This document shows positions 42,456-51,595 of a stretch of DNA of 64,000 bases, in pieces. Source of the DNA: M3007 sp964539805. GTDB taxonomy: Bacteria; Bacteroidota; Bacteroidia; Chitinophagales; Saprospiraceae. The number at the start of each line of letters is the position of its first letter. The stretch's first letter is position 1. A model generated the notes under the pieces. The model ran no database searches and was not told the DNA's origin. It saw only the letters and a program-made list of their open reading frames with translations. Where the stretch lies: the NCBI GenBank assembly GCA_964539805.1, contig CAZIKN010000006.1:1-64000 (forward strand), in the 5' to 3' direction. Made by a program: the position numbers and the translations under genes.

Positions 42456-43688
42456 TCACAGGCTCCCAATATACCTCATCCGCTCCATGGCAGCCTTGCT
42501 AAATGCGCCGACAGGTACGGAGTTCATCACCATAAGTTCTTCAAAAAAATTGCTGTCTTCATCCAAAAACCTGAAGACCTCTGCCGCGCCCCGCTTTTGG
42601 AACAAATCAGTGAATACTTGCTTTCCACTGACCGAGCCCTCCTTCAACACCTTAAGCAAGGTTGCATCGTACAACCTGAAACGAAGTGGCGAGTGGGCTA
42701 ATTCAGGTCGAGGAATACCAGTTTTTGCCCAATATTCGACAATTTTTCTGATTTTTCGCTGGGTGCGCAAAAAAGCGTAGCCACTGCTGGCCTTAACAAA
42801 ACCTGCTGCTGTGCCAATATTCAGCATGCGTCCTTGCAGGGTGGGGGAGAAGGGGTAATCTGTCATAGGGATAATGCCAAATTCCTCTTCCACAATGCTA
42901 TAGTCCTTGATATTCAGAAACTTATCTATGTATGATGCCAGTTCCAGGTCATATTCCGGTGTTGGGCACAAGGCGGGAGAAAACACCGTAAACTCTACCA
43001 ATGCGCGGGTTGGAGAGAACGGCAGTACATATACGAAACGGGTCTCCCCTTTTTGATCAATCCGATAATCCATCAAGGTCATCAACTCGGGATCAAAACA
43101 ATCGGTTTGGGTCTCAATAATCCAGCCTTTAAAATGCTGAAGTAGCCATATATATTTGTTCAGCGAAGGTACTGGCCGATCATTCCATGCGCTCAGCCCT
43201 GCTTTATAATCTGGTATAGAAGTAGTTGGCAATACCTTTTGAGCCGTAAATGCACTGTTGACGACCCAGTCGGCCTGGACGGTTTTAAGTGAGGTTTTTA
43301 TTGTGCCTGATTCAAAATCAATCGCTTGTATATCTGCTGTAAGCCATTTTACCTGTGGGTATTGTGCAAGTTTATCTTTGGCCCAGGCATAAAAGTCCGA
43401 TCCTCGAATCATGTGGTAGCGATAGGGCTGCAACTGTAGCACATCCTCGTATTGGGCACCGAAAAACAGGCTTTTTTCCCAGGTTCTGAACACAACTGGA
43501 GGCAATGGCTCATCCGGTTTTGCCCAAAAACACCAGGTGCGGTCATTTTGCTTTTTTTCATCGCGGTCAATGAGCAATATTCTTTTTCCATGAAAAAAGT
43601 CATGACGCATCATTTCATGCACCATGCTAAGGCCTGAAAGACCTGCACCCACAAAGGCTATATCGTATTTTTCAATTGTTTCGGCCAT
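42456..43688 (-). CDS. crtY: Lycopene beta-cyclase (CrtY family)
   Basis: 410 residues. The N-terminal dinucleotide-binding motif 'DIAFVGAGLSGLSMVHEMM' (about 9-27) and the CrtY hallmark 'NDRTWCFW' (about 48-55) are clear, followed by 'TRALVEFTVFSP' and 'GFVKASSGYAFLRT'. It cyclises lycopene ends to beta-ionone rings. No other carotenoid gene is present locally. The gene lies 3 bp after the carbonic anhydrase stop, so the two are cotranscribed. Confidence 0.92.
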   Translation of the reverse strand: MAETIEKYDIAFVGAGLSGLSMVHEMMRHDFFHGKRILLIDRDEKKQNDRTWCFWAKPDEPLPPVVFRTWEKSLFFGAQYEDVLQLQPYRYHMIRGSDFYAWAKDKLAQYPQVKWLTADIQAIDFESGTIKTSLKTVQADWVVNSAFTAQKVLPTTSIPDYKAGLSAWNDRPVPSLNKYIWLLQHFKGWIIETQTDCFDPELMTLMDYRIDQKGETRFVYVLPFSPTRALVEFTVFSPALCPTPEYDLELASYIDKFLNIKDYSIVEEEFGIIPMTDYPFSPTLQGRMLNIGTAAGFVKASSGYAFLRTQRKIRKIVEYWAKTGIPRPELAHSPLRFRLYDATLLKVLKEGSVSGKQVFTDLFQKRGAAEVFRFLDEDSNFFEELMVMNSVPVGAFSKAAMERMRYIGSL

Positions 43689-43691
43689 GGA

Positions 43692-44348
43692 TCAGATGAA
43701 CCCCAGGGGGCCCTCTAAGTTGTCATATTCATAAATGGGATGATCTAAGTGTGTATTGGGGGGCATTTCTTTGATCACTTTTATAATGCCATCGTGGAGG
43801 TCATATACCCAGCCGTGCAAATAAGGTCGGTTGTATTTGTGCCAGGCCTGCTGGACAATGGATGTTTTGGCCAAATTTAATACCTGCTCTTCTATATTGA
43901 GTTCAACCAGGCGGTTGACCCTGTCCCCGTCGTCCTGGATGGCATCAATTTCATCCTGGTGATAACGGTAAACATCTTTGATATGACGCAACCATTTGTT
44001 GATGATACCCAACGAGCTTCGGCCCATGGCCGCTTTTACCCCTCCACAGCCATAATGCCCACATACAATAATGTGCTTTACCTCCAATACCTCTACCGCA
44101 TATTGCAATACACTGAGCATATTCAAGTCGGCGTGAAGCACCAGGTTGGCTACATTGCGATGGATAAATATTTCGCCGGGCTGCGTCTGGGTGATCTCAT
44201 TTGGCGGAACCCGACTGTCAGAACAGCCGATCCAGAGAAATTCAGGTTTTTGAATGTGTACCAGGCGGGAGAAAAAATCAGGATCTTCTATCTTTTTTTC
44301 TCTGGCCCAAGCTTTGTTTTCTAAAAGTAAACGTTTGTGGTGTTCCAT
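43692..44348 (-). CDS. can: Beta-carbonic anhydrase
   Basis: 218 residues. Zinc ligands and the catalytic dyad are visible: 'IGCSDSRVPP' (Cys-Asp-Arg, about 42-48) and 'VCGHYGCGGVKAAM' (His and Cys, about 98-105). It interconverts CO2 and bicarbonate in the cytoplasm. Upstream member of a minus-strand pair with crtY; bicarbonate is also a substrate of carbamoyl-phosphate synthase. Confidence 0.96.
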   Translation of the reverse strand: MEHHKRLLLENKAWAREKKIEDPDFFSRLVHIQKPEFLWIGCSDSRVPPNEITQTQPGEIFIHRNVANLVLHADLNMLSVLQYAVEVLEVKHIIVCGHYGCGGVKAAMGRSSLGIINKWLRHIKDVYRYHQDEIDAIQDDGDRVNRLVELNIEEQVLNLAKTSIVQQAWHKYNRPYLHGWVYDLHDGIIKVIKEMPPNTHLDHPIYEYDNLEGPLGFI

Positions 44349-44393
44349 AAACTACGATTTGTTGATGATTTTTTATTTAGGAAGGACTCATGT

Positions 44394-45494
44394 TTATCCT
44401 TCCTTAGCGAGCCGGCCTGCTAAAAGTTGGTGAAAATGGTGCACGCCCTTTTCCATTTTGGGTGAAAAACGGCCATGTTGATAAAATCTGGAGCGGGTGC
44501 CCATCTGGACCTGTTCCACCACGGCCTCATCCTCTCGTTCTACCAAATCCACGTCGGCACCAGCGCCTTCGCCGAGTTTTTTTTCGTCCCATATATAGGC
44601 CCTGAAACTCACTTTTGTCAGATCGGGAGCCAATGGCCTTACAATGTTCAGCGAAAGTCCCCAAGGGTAAAAATTAAACATATAATTGGGGAAAAGCCAA
44701 AAATAGTAGGCCGAAATGGCTTGCCCATAGTCTTCATGGCCAACAGGCAGATCAAAAACATGTTCGCCGCCCTTGCTGACACCAATCTGGCAATTGCTCC
44801 AGGGATATATCTCTGTCCTGTAAGCATGTAAATCAAGCCCAGCGGCTAAACCTTTGTGCACAAATGGAATATGAAATCCTTCTAAATAATTGTCACAATA
44901 TAAGGCCCAATTGGCCTTTACCAAATAATCCCTTGAGCGTGCTGCGCTGAAACGGAATTCATGCACGGGCAAAAAACCTGTCTTGCGATCCATATCACTG
45001 ATCCATTCCTGAAAGGCAATGTCTGGCTGTAGTGAAGTAAAAACAAACTGATGCCAGCGGTGTACTGCCAGGCGCTGCAAGTTGTCTGCGGGACAGGGAA
45101 AGTTCAGCATTCCTTCTGTTTGCGGCATGTGCACAAATTGGCCATCCAATTGGAAGCGTCGGCCATGATAGCCACATACAATACCGCGTTCCAATTTGCC
45201 CGAATGTTCCACTAATATTTTTCCCCTGTGTGTGCATACATTTGACAAGCAGTGCAGGGTATTTTGTTGGTCAAGCAGCGCCAACAGGGGTTCGGGCAAA
45301 AAACCGTCCATATATCGGAACGGGAATGCGTCAAAAGGGAGGCGGAGCGCCTCCTCTGCACCCACGATCATCTGCCAGCCCTGTGCAAACACCGCTTCTT
45401 TACAGTGCTCAAACGCCTGGTGATCATGATAAAACCAGCCGGGAAGCGTTTGGGCTTCTGCAATTTGCTCAGAAATATGAATTACTTTGTCCAT
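44394..45494 (-). CDS. Rieske-type ring-hydroxylating oxygenase alpha subunit
   Basis: 366 residues. The Rieske 2Fe-2S motif reads 'CTHRG…CGYHGRRF' (about 87-110); the mononuclear iron site is in 'CDNYLEGFHIPFVHKGL' (about 205-221, with a third carboxylate later, 'DYGQAISAYYFW' region). It would hydroxylate or demethylate an unknown small molecule with NAD(P)H and O2; no reductase or beta subunit is adjacent. Its first codons overlap the 3' end of gldD by 13 bp. The run of crtY, carbonic anhydrase and Rieske genes could hint at carotenoid tailoring, but this is inference. Confidence 0.88.
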   Translation of the reverse strand: MDKVIHISEQIAEAQTLPGWFYHDHQAFEHCKEAVFAQGWQMIVGAEEALRLPFDAFPFRYMDGFLPEPLLALLDQQNTLHCLSNVCTHRGKILVEHSGKLERGIVCGYHGRRFQLDGQFVHMPQTEGMLNFPCPADNLQRLAVHRWHQFVFTSLQPDIAFQEWISDMDRKTGFLPVHEFRFSAARSRDYLVKANWALYCDNYLEGFHIPFVHKGLAAGLDLHAYRTEIYPWSNCQIGVSKGGEHVFDLPVGHEDYGQAISAYYFWLFPNYMFNFYPWGLSLNIVRPLAPDLTKVSFRAYIWDEKKLGEGAGADVDLVEREDEAVVEQVQMGTRSRFYQHGRFSPKMEKGVHHFHQLLAGRLAKEG

Positions 45495-46075
45495 CGCAAT
45501 GTTTCAACCAAGGTATTTACATCCCGTTTCATGAATGTAATAACAGGAGCAAGTGAGTCAGGTTTAGATTGTGTGTTGAAATATAATGCCCCGCGCAAAA
45601 AATGCTTGCTGGAGTCCGTTAAAAAAAACTGGTAAGGGGAGGCCACGGGGCCGTCCACGTTAAAAACAATGCCATGTACCCTGTCTTTTTGCCGGTCAAT
45701 ACTGATTTCTTCAATAAAACTTGCTTTTACATTGTGTTTATTGGTCATTTCAAAGGCATCCCTGACCATTTCCTGAAAGTCAGCACGGCTTTTGATCGGA
45801 TAATAACTAAAATAAATTTTGGCATTGAGGGCTGGCACAGCCAAGTTAAACCAGCAGTCGCTTGGTGCGCGGCGGTCAAAAAAAGTACTGTCATGTTCAA
45901 CTGTGGCATACACGGGTTTTTGGAACGTAAAAGGGCAATATCCTTCATCAAAGGCCGTGTAGCCTCCCTCTGGATATACGATGCGCGGGTAGGTGCGCGG
46001 CTTGGGGCCGTAATCACTGTTGTCACAGGCGCTAAAGATAAACAGGCAGGATATCAAGAAAATAATATTTCGCAT
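45482..46075 (-). CDS. gldD: Gliding motility lipoprotein GldD
   Basis: 197 residues with a lipoprotein signal (MRNIIFLISCLFIFSAC, Cys17) and the family motifs 'PKPRTYPRIVYP' (about 24-35) and 'CWFNLAVPALNAKIYFSYYPI' (split). GldD is required for gliding in Flavobacterium and is linked to the type IX secretion/gliding machinery. It is unusual to see it overlapping a Rieske oxygenase gene; its usual partner genes are not in the window. Confidence 0.92.
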   Translation of the reverse strand: MRNIIFLISCLFIFSACDNSDYGPKPRTYPRIVYPEGGYTAFDEGYCPFTFQKPVYATVEHDSTFFDRRAPSDCWFNLAVPALNAKIYFSYYPIKSRADFQEMVRDAFEMTNKHNVKASFIEEISIDRQKDRVHGIVFNVDGPVASPYQFFLTDSSKHFLRGALYFNTQSKPDSLAPVITFMKRDVNTLVETLRWTK

Positions 46076-46148
46076 GAAATTAAGTTGTTTTGGCGATTAA
46101 AAACGGTGGTTTATAATCTGGGGCCAAACATACTGCAAAGGCTTTGCT

Positions 46149-46156
46149 TACCTTTG
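46149..46156 (+). promoter_or_regulatory. -7 element for the LysM gene
   Basis: TACCTTTG, exact match to TAnnTTTG, 63 bp before the ATG at 46219 in the divergent spacer with gldD. Confidence 0.5.
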
Positions 46157-46218
46157 CCCCGATTGGCCTTTTTTATGAAAATATCAGAAATTAGGGCCTG
46201 TCATTCTTTGCTATTATT

Positions 46219-47073
46219 ATGAGAAACTACCAAACGCTGATTTTCCTGTGCCTTTTGCTTCGTGCAGGAACTATTTTTGCTCAACCATCCGAAACGCAAC
46301 GCCCTGTGCTGCTAACCATGCGCGATAGCCTATGGCTTACCTTGGAGGGGGAGCAATTTTTTATTTATCATCCGGTCAAGGCCAAACAAACCCTTTTTGC
46401 CGTAGGGCAGTACTACAGCCTTGGCATGGAGGAATTGTATGAGCACAATCCTGTTTTCAAAGAAGATCCAACATTGCAGGTAGGACAAAGAATCAAGATA
46501 CCTGTGCCCAAACGCGCCATCAAGCGCTACAAAACCAAGGAATTTAGCAAGTGGAAACACAGTCCTATATATTATGTGGTGAAAGAAGGCGAAACGTTGT
46601 ACAATGTTGGCAAGCGCGTGTTTATGGTGCCAATTGATACCATTGTAAAGCGCAATAAATTGAAAAACAATAATTTAAAGCCTGGTCAGTTGCTTTTTGT
46701 GGGCTGGATGCATACAGAGGGGGTACTGCCTGAAATGCGCCCTGTTAAAAAAGTAACACCGTCCGATATGCTCAAAGTGCGCTATGATGAAGAGAAGAAA
46801 AAACACAAAGAACTGGAGTCGCAAGGCGCGGCCTTTTGGGATAAAGCAGGCCACCACAAGGACCAGTTGTATGTATTGCATCGCACGGCATCCATTGGAA
46901 CAATAGCAGCGGTTACCAATCCTATGTTCAGCCGTACGGTATATGCAAAAGTGATTGGCCGAATACCCTCTGGTTTTGATCCCGGCATTGAAGTTATCCT
47001 TTCGCGAAGTGCTGTTCAGTTTCTTGCAGCCAAAGATCAGCGATTTTTTGTCAAACTTAAATATTTACAGTGA
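46219..47073 (+). CDS. Secreted protein with two LysM domains
   Basis: 284 residues; signal peptide to about residue 22 ('GTIFAQP'). LysM 1 (about 48-95, 'VKAKQTLFAVGQYYSLGMEEL') and LysM 2 (about 115-163, 'VVKEGETLYNVGKRV' to 'LKPGQLLFVGW') bind peptidoglycan. A C-terminal beta-rich region (about 220-284, 'GTIAAVTNPMFSRTVYAKVIG') resembles the double-psi barrel seen behind LysM in other Bacteroidota proteins. It probably has a cell-wall-associated role; no catalytic residues are evident. Confidence 0.85.
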   Translation: MRNYQTLIFLCLLLRAGTIFAQPSETQRPVLLTMRDSLWLTLEGEQFFIYHPVKAKQTLFAVGQYYSLGMEELYEHNPVFKEDPTLQVGQRIKIPVPKRAIKRYKTKEFSKWKHSPIYYVVKEGETLYNVGKRVFMVPIDTIVKRNKLKNNNLKPGQLLFVGWMHTEGVLPEMRPVKKVTPSDMLKVRYDEEKKKHKELESQGAAFWDKAGHHKDQLYVLHRTASIGTIAAVTNPMFSRTVYAKVIGRIPSGFDPGIEVILSRSAVQFLAAKDQRFFVKLKYLQ

Positions 47074-47080
47074 GTAGAAG

Positions 47081-47088
47081 TACCTTTG
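47081..47088 (+). promoter_or_regulatory. -7 element for the lipoprotein gene at 47158
   Basis: TACCTTTG, exact TAnnTTTG match, 8 bp after the LysM stop and 70 bp before the ATG. Confidence 0.5.
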
Positions 47089-47157
47089 CGCCCGCAAATC
47101 AAGGTTGATACGCTTTAAAAGTCAACTTTTCTCCATAACACGTAAATTTTTTGGCAA

Positions 47158-47994
47158 ATGCCACGCCTATCTTTGTTTCTTTTCGCATCCAGTATTTTTT
47201 TGGCTGTTTCTTGTAAAAATGACTCCCAGCAATTAGGCTCGCCTAATGCAAAAACAATTGAAACCAGCCCCACAGCCAGCCCCAAACAATTGGGCGGCCA
47301 GTGGTTTTGTATGGATTTCTGCTCCCGTTCCGGCCAATATGGTTCCGTGTTGGGGGCCATCAACAATGCTCATTCTCCCTATGCTTTTGCTTTTGAGGTG
47401 AATCCCGAAAGGCCCGACAGCATTATTTTATACAATGGCCTTGAGCGCTGGGCCTTGAAGGCCAGGTACAACATTGACACCGTTGAGCTTAAGGAAGCAA
47501 GACCGGGGAAATCCATCTTTTTGGTTTTTGATTCTAAGGGCGATCGCTCCATTACGATGTTTGACGGCACCACAGGTTCAACCCATTTGGATAAGTTTCA
47601 GAAATCCAAAGCATCAACGCCAGATGCATACGGTGCCTTTATGACCGCACTTAACCATCAGTTGTTCGGGGGCACCATGACAACGGTTGGCAAAAATGTA
47701 AAAGTGGCCGGCGAGGTGCAGTTTAAGTCTGGCGGGTTTTTGCAAGGATTTAAAGAATTTGATCGCTATGAGGTCTGCACGGCGGGAGATTGTTTTGTTA
47801 CGGGCAGCACTTTGGATGTGATGTCCTTGAGCAATTCCAAGAATAAGGATGAGTTTAAGCTGTTTGGTTTTAAATACAGCAAACAAAACGACACGCTCAC
47901 CTTGTACAACCTGATCAATAACAATCCGGACGAAAAGGGGGCATTTACGGTAGGTACTCCCGCATATAAGTTTTCAAGAAAAGTGCAATATTAG
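47158..47994 (+). CDS. Hypothetical lipoprotein
   Basis: 278 residues; lipobox Cys19 (MPRLSLFLFASSIFLAVSC). The mature part is beta-rich with no family I recognise; two conserved-looking Cys near 'CMDFCSRSG' (about 57-61) and another pair in 'YEVCTAGDCF'. The last 101 codons (from 47694) are part of the 422-bp unit that is duplicated across the assembly gap. The complete copy here appears intact. Confidence 0.7.
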   Translation: MPRLSLFLFASSIFLAVSCKNDSQQLGSPNAKTIETSPTASPKQLGGQWFCMDFCSRSGQYGSVLGAINNAHSPYAFAFEVNPERPDSIILYNGLERWALKARYNIDTVELKEARPGKSIFLVFDSKGDRSITMFDGTTGSTHLDKFQKSKASTPDAYGAFMTALNHQLFGGTMTTVGKNVKVAGEVQFKSGGFLQGFKEFDRYEVCTAGDCFVTGSTLDVMSLSNSKNKDEFKLFGFKYSKQNDTLTLYNLINNNPDEKGAFTVGTPAYKFSRKVQY

Positions 47995-48115
47995 GCTCAA
48001 ACGAATCAATGCTTCAACTGCTCCGTTATTTCAGGCCTTATCGGCATTACATCGTTCTGGCAATTTGCTGCAATTTGCTGATGTCCCTTTTTATGGTGGT
48101 CAGCATACCTGTTTT
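47694..48115. repeat. 422-bp tandem duplication unit, copy 1
   Basis: Identical to 48271-48692. The unit spans the 3' part of the lipoprotein gene, the spacer and the first 107 bp of the ABC transporter gene. Copy 1 is cut at 48115 by the gap. Confidence 0.92.
48009..48115 (+). pseudogene. Truncated 5' fragment of the ABC transporter gene
   Basis: The first 35 codons of the ABC transporter at 48586 (identical sequence), running into the gap. If the gap is only a graph break, the frame continues as VSIPVL-NVKVAGEV, fusing the ABC N-terminus in frame to the lipoprotein C-terminus and ending at the lipoprotein stop at 48571. Confidence 0.75.
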
Positions 48116-48215
48116 NNNNNNNNNNNNNNNNNNNNNNNNNNNNNNNNNNNNNNNNNNNNNNNNNNNNNNNNNNNNNNNNNNNNNNNNNNNNNNNNNNNNN
48201 NNNNNNNNNNNNNNN
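48116..48215. other. Assembly gap (100 Ns)
   Basis: A round 100-N placeholder. The 55 bp before it (48061-48115) equal the 55 bp after it (48216-48270), so the two contigs overlap and the Ns probably represent no real sequence. Confidence 0.95.
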
Positions 48216-48270
48216 CAATTTGCTGCAATTTGCTGATGTCCCTTTTTATGGTGGTCAGCATACCTGTTTT

Positions 48271-48692
48271 AAATGTAAAAGTGGCCGGCGAGGTGCAGTT
48301 TAAGTCTGGCGGGTTTTTGCAAGGATTTAAAGAATTTGATCGCTATGAGGTCTGCACGGCGGGAGATTGTTTTGTTACGGGCAGCACTTTGGATGTGATG
48401 TCCTTGAGCAATTCCAAGAATAAGGATGAGTTTAAGCTGTTTGGTTTTAAATACAGCAAACAAAACGACACGCTCACCTTGTACAACCTGATCAATAACA
48501 ATCCGGACGAAAAGGGGGCATTTACGGTAGGTACTCCCGCATATAAGTTTTCAAGAAAAGTGCAATATTAGGCTCAAACGAATCAATGCTTCAACTGCTC
48601 CGTTATTTCAGGCCTTATCGGCATTACATCGTTCTGGCAATTTGCTGCAATTTGCTGATGTCCCTTTTTATGGTGGTCAGCATACCTGTTTT
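48271..48692. repeat. 422-bp tandem duplication unit, copy 2
   Basis: Second copy of 47694-48115. Its left junction (…cctgtttt|aaatgtaaaag…) is present in continuous sequence, so a head-to-tail duplication exists in at least part of the reads. It contains the lipoprotein C-terminal 101 codons without their natural N-terminus. Confidence 0.92.
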
Positions 48693-50397
48693 GCAGCCAT
48701 TTCTGCAAATATTGTTCAATCCCGAGACAAAGGAAGCGGTGCATACCGAGTTGAAAAGCCCTGGTTTTCAACGTGTGGAGCAACAAATCAATCTGTTTTT
48801 TTCGGATTTGATCCAAACGCATGGCCGCGAAGAGGCCCTGTTAATCGTGTGTGGGCTTTTAGTGTTTTGTTTTTTTGGGAAAAACCTGTTCCGTTATTTT
48901 TCCCTTTATTTTCTGGCTCCGGTGCGCAATGGTATGGTGCGGGATTTGCGCCAGAAACTGCTTGAAAAAATGCTCCGCCTGCCCTTGTCTTATTTCTCCG
49001 AGTCACGCAAGGGCGATCTGATGAGCCGCATCTCCTCCGATGTGCAGGAGTTGGAATGGAGCATTATTGGTGTGGTAGAGTCCATCGCACGCGAGCCAAT
49101 TGTGATATTGGGCAGTTTGGCTTTTATGATATTTGTATCGCCCGAGTTATTGATATTTGTTTTTGGGCTGATGCTTTTTTCCGCCCTCATTATCGCTGGC
49201 GTGGGAAGGTCACTGAGAAAACAATCGGCACAGGCGCAGGGCCGCCTGGGCGCACTGGGGGCTTTGATAGAAGAAACCTTAGGAGGGCTTCGAATCATAG
49301 GGGCTTTCAACGCGCAGGATTGGCAAGCCCAACGCTTTGCAAATGAGAATTTGCGTTATGCCAAAGGCATGACCTCTCTCTACCGGAGGAAGGACCTCGC
49401 TTCACCTTTATCAGAGTTTTTGGGCATAGCAGCGGTTGCAGTGCTGCTGTGGTTCGGGGCAAGGCAGGTGTTTTCCGGGCAGATCAGTGCGGCTACCTTT
49501 ATCACTTTTTTATATGCTTTTTACAATATCATTGAGCCGGCCAAGCAGCTCAGCGGCGCAATGTTTAGCATTCGAAAAGGTATGGGTGCGCTGGAGCGAG
49601 TAGAGCAGGTGCTGCAAGCGCCTGAAACCATCAGCGACGCCGCAGACGCAAGCACCATTAAGGGTTTTGAGCAAGAAGTACAGTTTAAAAATGTCTCTTT
49701 TGCCTATCAGAATGCTGACAGGACTGCCTTAAGTGAAATAAATTTTGTGCTCAAAAAGGGGCAGATTATTGCCCTTGTTGGGGCCTCCGGGGCCGGAAAA
49801 AGCACTATTGCTGATTTGCTTCCCCGGTTTTATGATGTCAGTGAAGGCCAAATTTTGGTGGATGGCCATGACATTCGCGGTTTGCGCCTGCATGATTTGC
49901 GCGAATTGATGGGGGTTGTCAGTCAAGAGGCCATTCTTTTTAATGACAGTATCCGCAACAACATTGTTTTTTCAAACCAAAAAGCTACACAACAGGAGAT
50001 AGAGGCAGCGGCCAAGGCCGCCAACGCCCATGATTTTATCCTGAACTTGCCTGATGGATACGATACCAACATCGGCGACAGGGGCAGCAAACTCAGTGGT
50101 GGCCAGCGACAGCGTATAACGATAGCCAGGGCCATACTCAAGAACCCGCCCATTCTGATCCTTGATGAAGCTACTTCTGCCCTGGATTCCGAATCGGAAC
50201 ATTTGGTGCAAGAGGCACTTGATCATTTGTTAAAAAACCGAACGGCATTGGTTATTGCACACCGCCTGAGTACCGTGCAACATGCCGATGAGATCATTGT
50301 CATGGATCAGGGGCGCATTGTGGAGCGTGGAACCCATGCAGCGCTGATGAAAAAGGGCGAATACTACCGTCGCCTGGTGGAGTTGCAGGCGCTTTAA
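48586..50397 (+). CDS. ABC exporter, fused permease and ATPase (MsbA-like)
   Basis: 603 residues. A six-helix type I exporter membrane domain (about 15-330) is followed by a nucleotide-binding domain (about 360-600): Walker A 'GASGAGKST' (about 398-406), signature 'LSGGQRQRITIARAIL' (about 505-520), Walker B 'ILILDEATSALDSES' (about 526-540) and H-loop 'VIAHRLSTV'. Architecture and length fit lipid A/lipid flippases of the MsbA type or multidrug exporters. It begins inside the duplicated unit. Confidence 0.92.
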   Translation: MLQLLRYFRPYRHYIVLAICCNLLMSLFMVVSIPVLQPFLQILFNPETKEAVHTELKSPGFQRVEQQINLFFSDLIQTHGREEALLIVCGLLVFCFFGKNLFRYFSLYFLAPVRNGMVRDLRQKLLEKMLRLPLSYFSESRKGDLMSRISSDVQELEWSIIGVVESIAREPIVILGSLAFMIFVSPELLIFVFGLMLFSALIIAGVGRSLRKQSAQAQGRLGALGALIEETLGGLRIIGAFNAQDWQAQRFANENLRYAKGMTSLYRRKDLASPLSEFLGIAAVAVLLWFGARQVFSGQISAATFITFLYAFYNIIEPAKQLSGAMFSIRKGMGALERVEQVLQAPETISDAADASTIKGFEQEVQFKNVSFAYQNADRTALSEINFVLKKGQIIALVGASGAGKSTIADLLPRFYDVSEGQILVDGHDIRGLRLHDLRELMGVVSQEAILFNDSIRNNIVFSNQKATQQEIEAAAKAANAHDFILNLPDGYDTNIGDRGSKLSGGQRQRITIARAILKNPPILILDEATSALDSESEHLVQEALDHLLKNRTALVIAHRLSTVQHADEIIVMDQGRIVERGTHAALMKKGEYYRRLVELQAL

Positions 50398-51444
50398 CTA
50401 CTCGGCAATCAGTTTAATACTTTCCTGTTTTTTTCGCCCGGCCACCAAATCAATGGTCTGCTCGCGTACCCCGTCGTTGATGATAACCATGGCGGTATTG
50501 GGTTCTGATTTGCCAAAACTATCAGCATAAACCGTAAGATAGTGCTCTGCACCCTCTGGCAGGGTAAAGCTGATTTCGGTAGGCTTGATCTTTAGGTACA
50601 GTTTATCCACTATTTTTTTGTCGTTCAGGAAAATGGATACCACATCGCCATCTTCTACCTGGCTGTCCCAAATTTTGATCTTGATCCTGCGGCTTTTTAC
50701 CTTGAGTTCATCTTTTACTTCCACAGCCCTGCCGCCGATGGTATCAGGCTGAGTCTTTTGTGTCTGGGGCTTTACATTTGCAATGGGAGGCTCCGGCTTA
50801 GGCTCTGTTTTTTTCTTGGGTTCTTCTTTTTTGGCAATAGGCTTCTCATCGTCACAAGGAAGTTTGCAGGTGCCGCCAAAAGAAATATCAAAACCGGGGC
50901 CAGCCTCCGTAACGTTGCTGATCAAGATGACATATTTTTCTCCGGCTTCCACTTTAAGTGGCGCCAACCATGCATTGTCATCGGGATCTGAGCAGCCTGC
51001 ATCTTCACTGCTGTCGGTCTCGCCGCCCTTCAAACCGGTACGGCCCATGCAGGGTGATGTAATAAACCCAAACTGGCTATCACCGGAAGCCATACAGCGC
51101 ACTATTTTTTTGTAGGCACAATTGCCGTCCGGGGGCAGTTTAAACACCACGAAATCAATGTCATTATCTTCTTTGTGTGGCGTAATGGCAAAGGTAAGGG
51201 TACCGGGTTTTTCAACCTCAAACTTGATCCAGGTGGAGTTTTCCTCTGCCTGCCCATAATTCAGGCCATTCATAAAACAGGCTATAAAATCGGCTTCTTT
51301 TCGGTCTTTTCCTTCACCTCCGGTCTCTTTGATGGAATAGTTTTTCTTTTTACAGATGTCCATTGCGGTGGCGCAATCGCCCGTGGCTTGTGCCATTAGC
51401 GCATTGGTAAGCAAGATTGACAAGACAATCAGTGTATTTCTCAT
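50398..51444 (-). CDS. Secreted protein with PPC-like beta domain and Pro/Lys-rich linker
   Basis: 348 residues; signal peptide to about 20 ('ALMAQA'). The N-terminal domain (about 25-195) has the 'STWIKFEVEKPGTLTFAITP' and 'EAGEKYVILISNVTEAGPGFDISFGG' (split) pattern of prepatterned jelly-roll/PPC-like domains seen in Bacteroidota surface proteins, with several Cys. A linker (about 200-240) rich in Lys, Pro and Glu leads to a C-terminal beta domain (about 250-348). Function unknown. Its stop abuts that of the convergent ABC transporter. Confidence 0.7.
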   Translation of the reverse strand: MRNTLIVLSILLTNALMAQATGDCATAMDICKKKNYSIKETGGEGKDRKEADFIACFMNGLNYGQAEENSTWIKFEVEKPGTLTFAITPHKEDNDIDFVVFKLPPDGNCAYKKIVRCMASGDSQFGFITSPCMGRTGLKGGETDSSEDAGCSDPDDNAWLAPLKVEAGEKYVILISNVTEAGPGFDISFGGTCKLPCDDEKPIAKKEEPKKKTEPKPEPPIANVKPQTQKTQPDTIGGRAVEVKDELKVKSRRIKIKIWDSQVEDGDVVSIFLNDKKIVDKLYLKIKPTEISFTLPEGAEHYLTVYADSFGKSEPNTAMVIINDGVREQTIDLVAGRKKQESIKLIAE

Positions 51445-51595
51445 GGTATATTTAGTGTTTCAAAGGATGATAACTGACAATACGGTGGCATTTTTGCAGC
51501 ATAACGTTAAAACGTGGGCAAAAATATAAACCAGCCAAAAAATAGCCTCAACTTACGATCAAATGATAATTTTTGTAGCCGAACGTAGGCCACTT

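Noticed and set aside
48006..48571. ORFs containing runs of X across the gap
   Set aside because: They depend on translating the 100 Ns. Only the collapsed fusion frame described in the findings is plausible.
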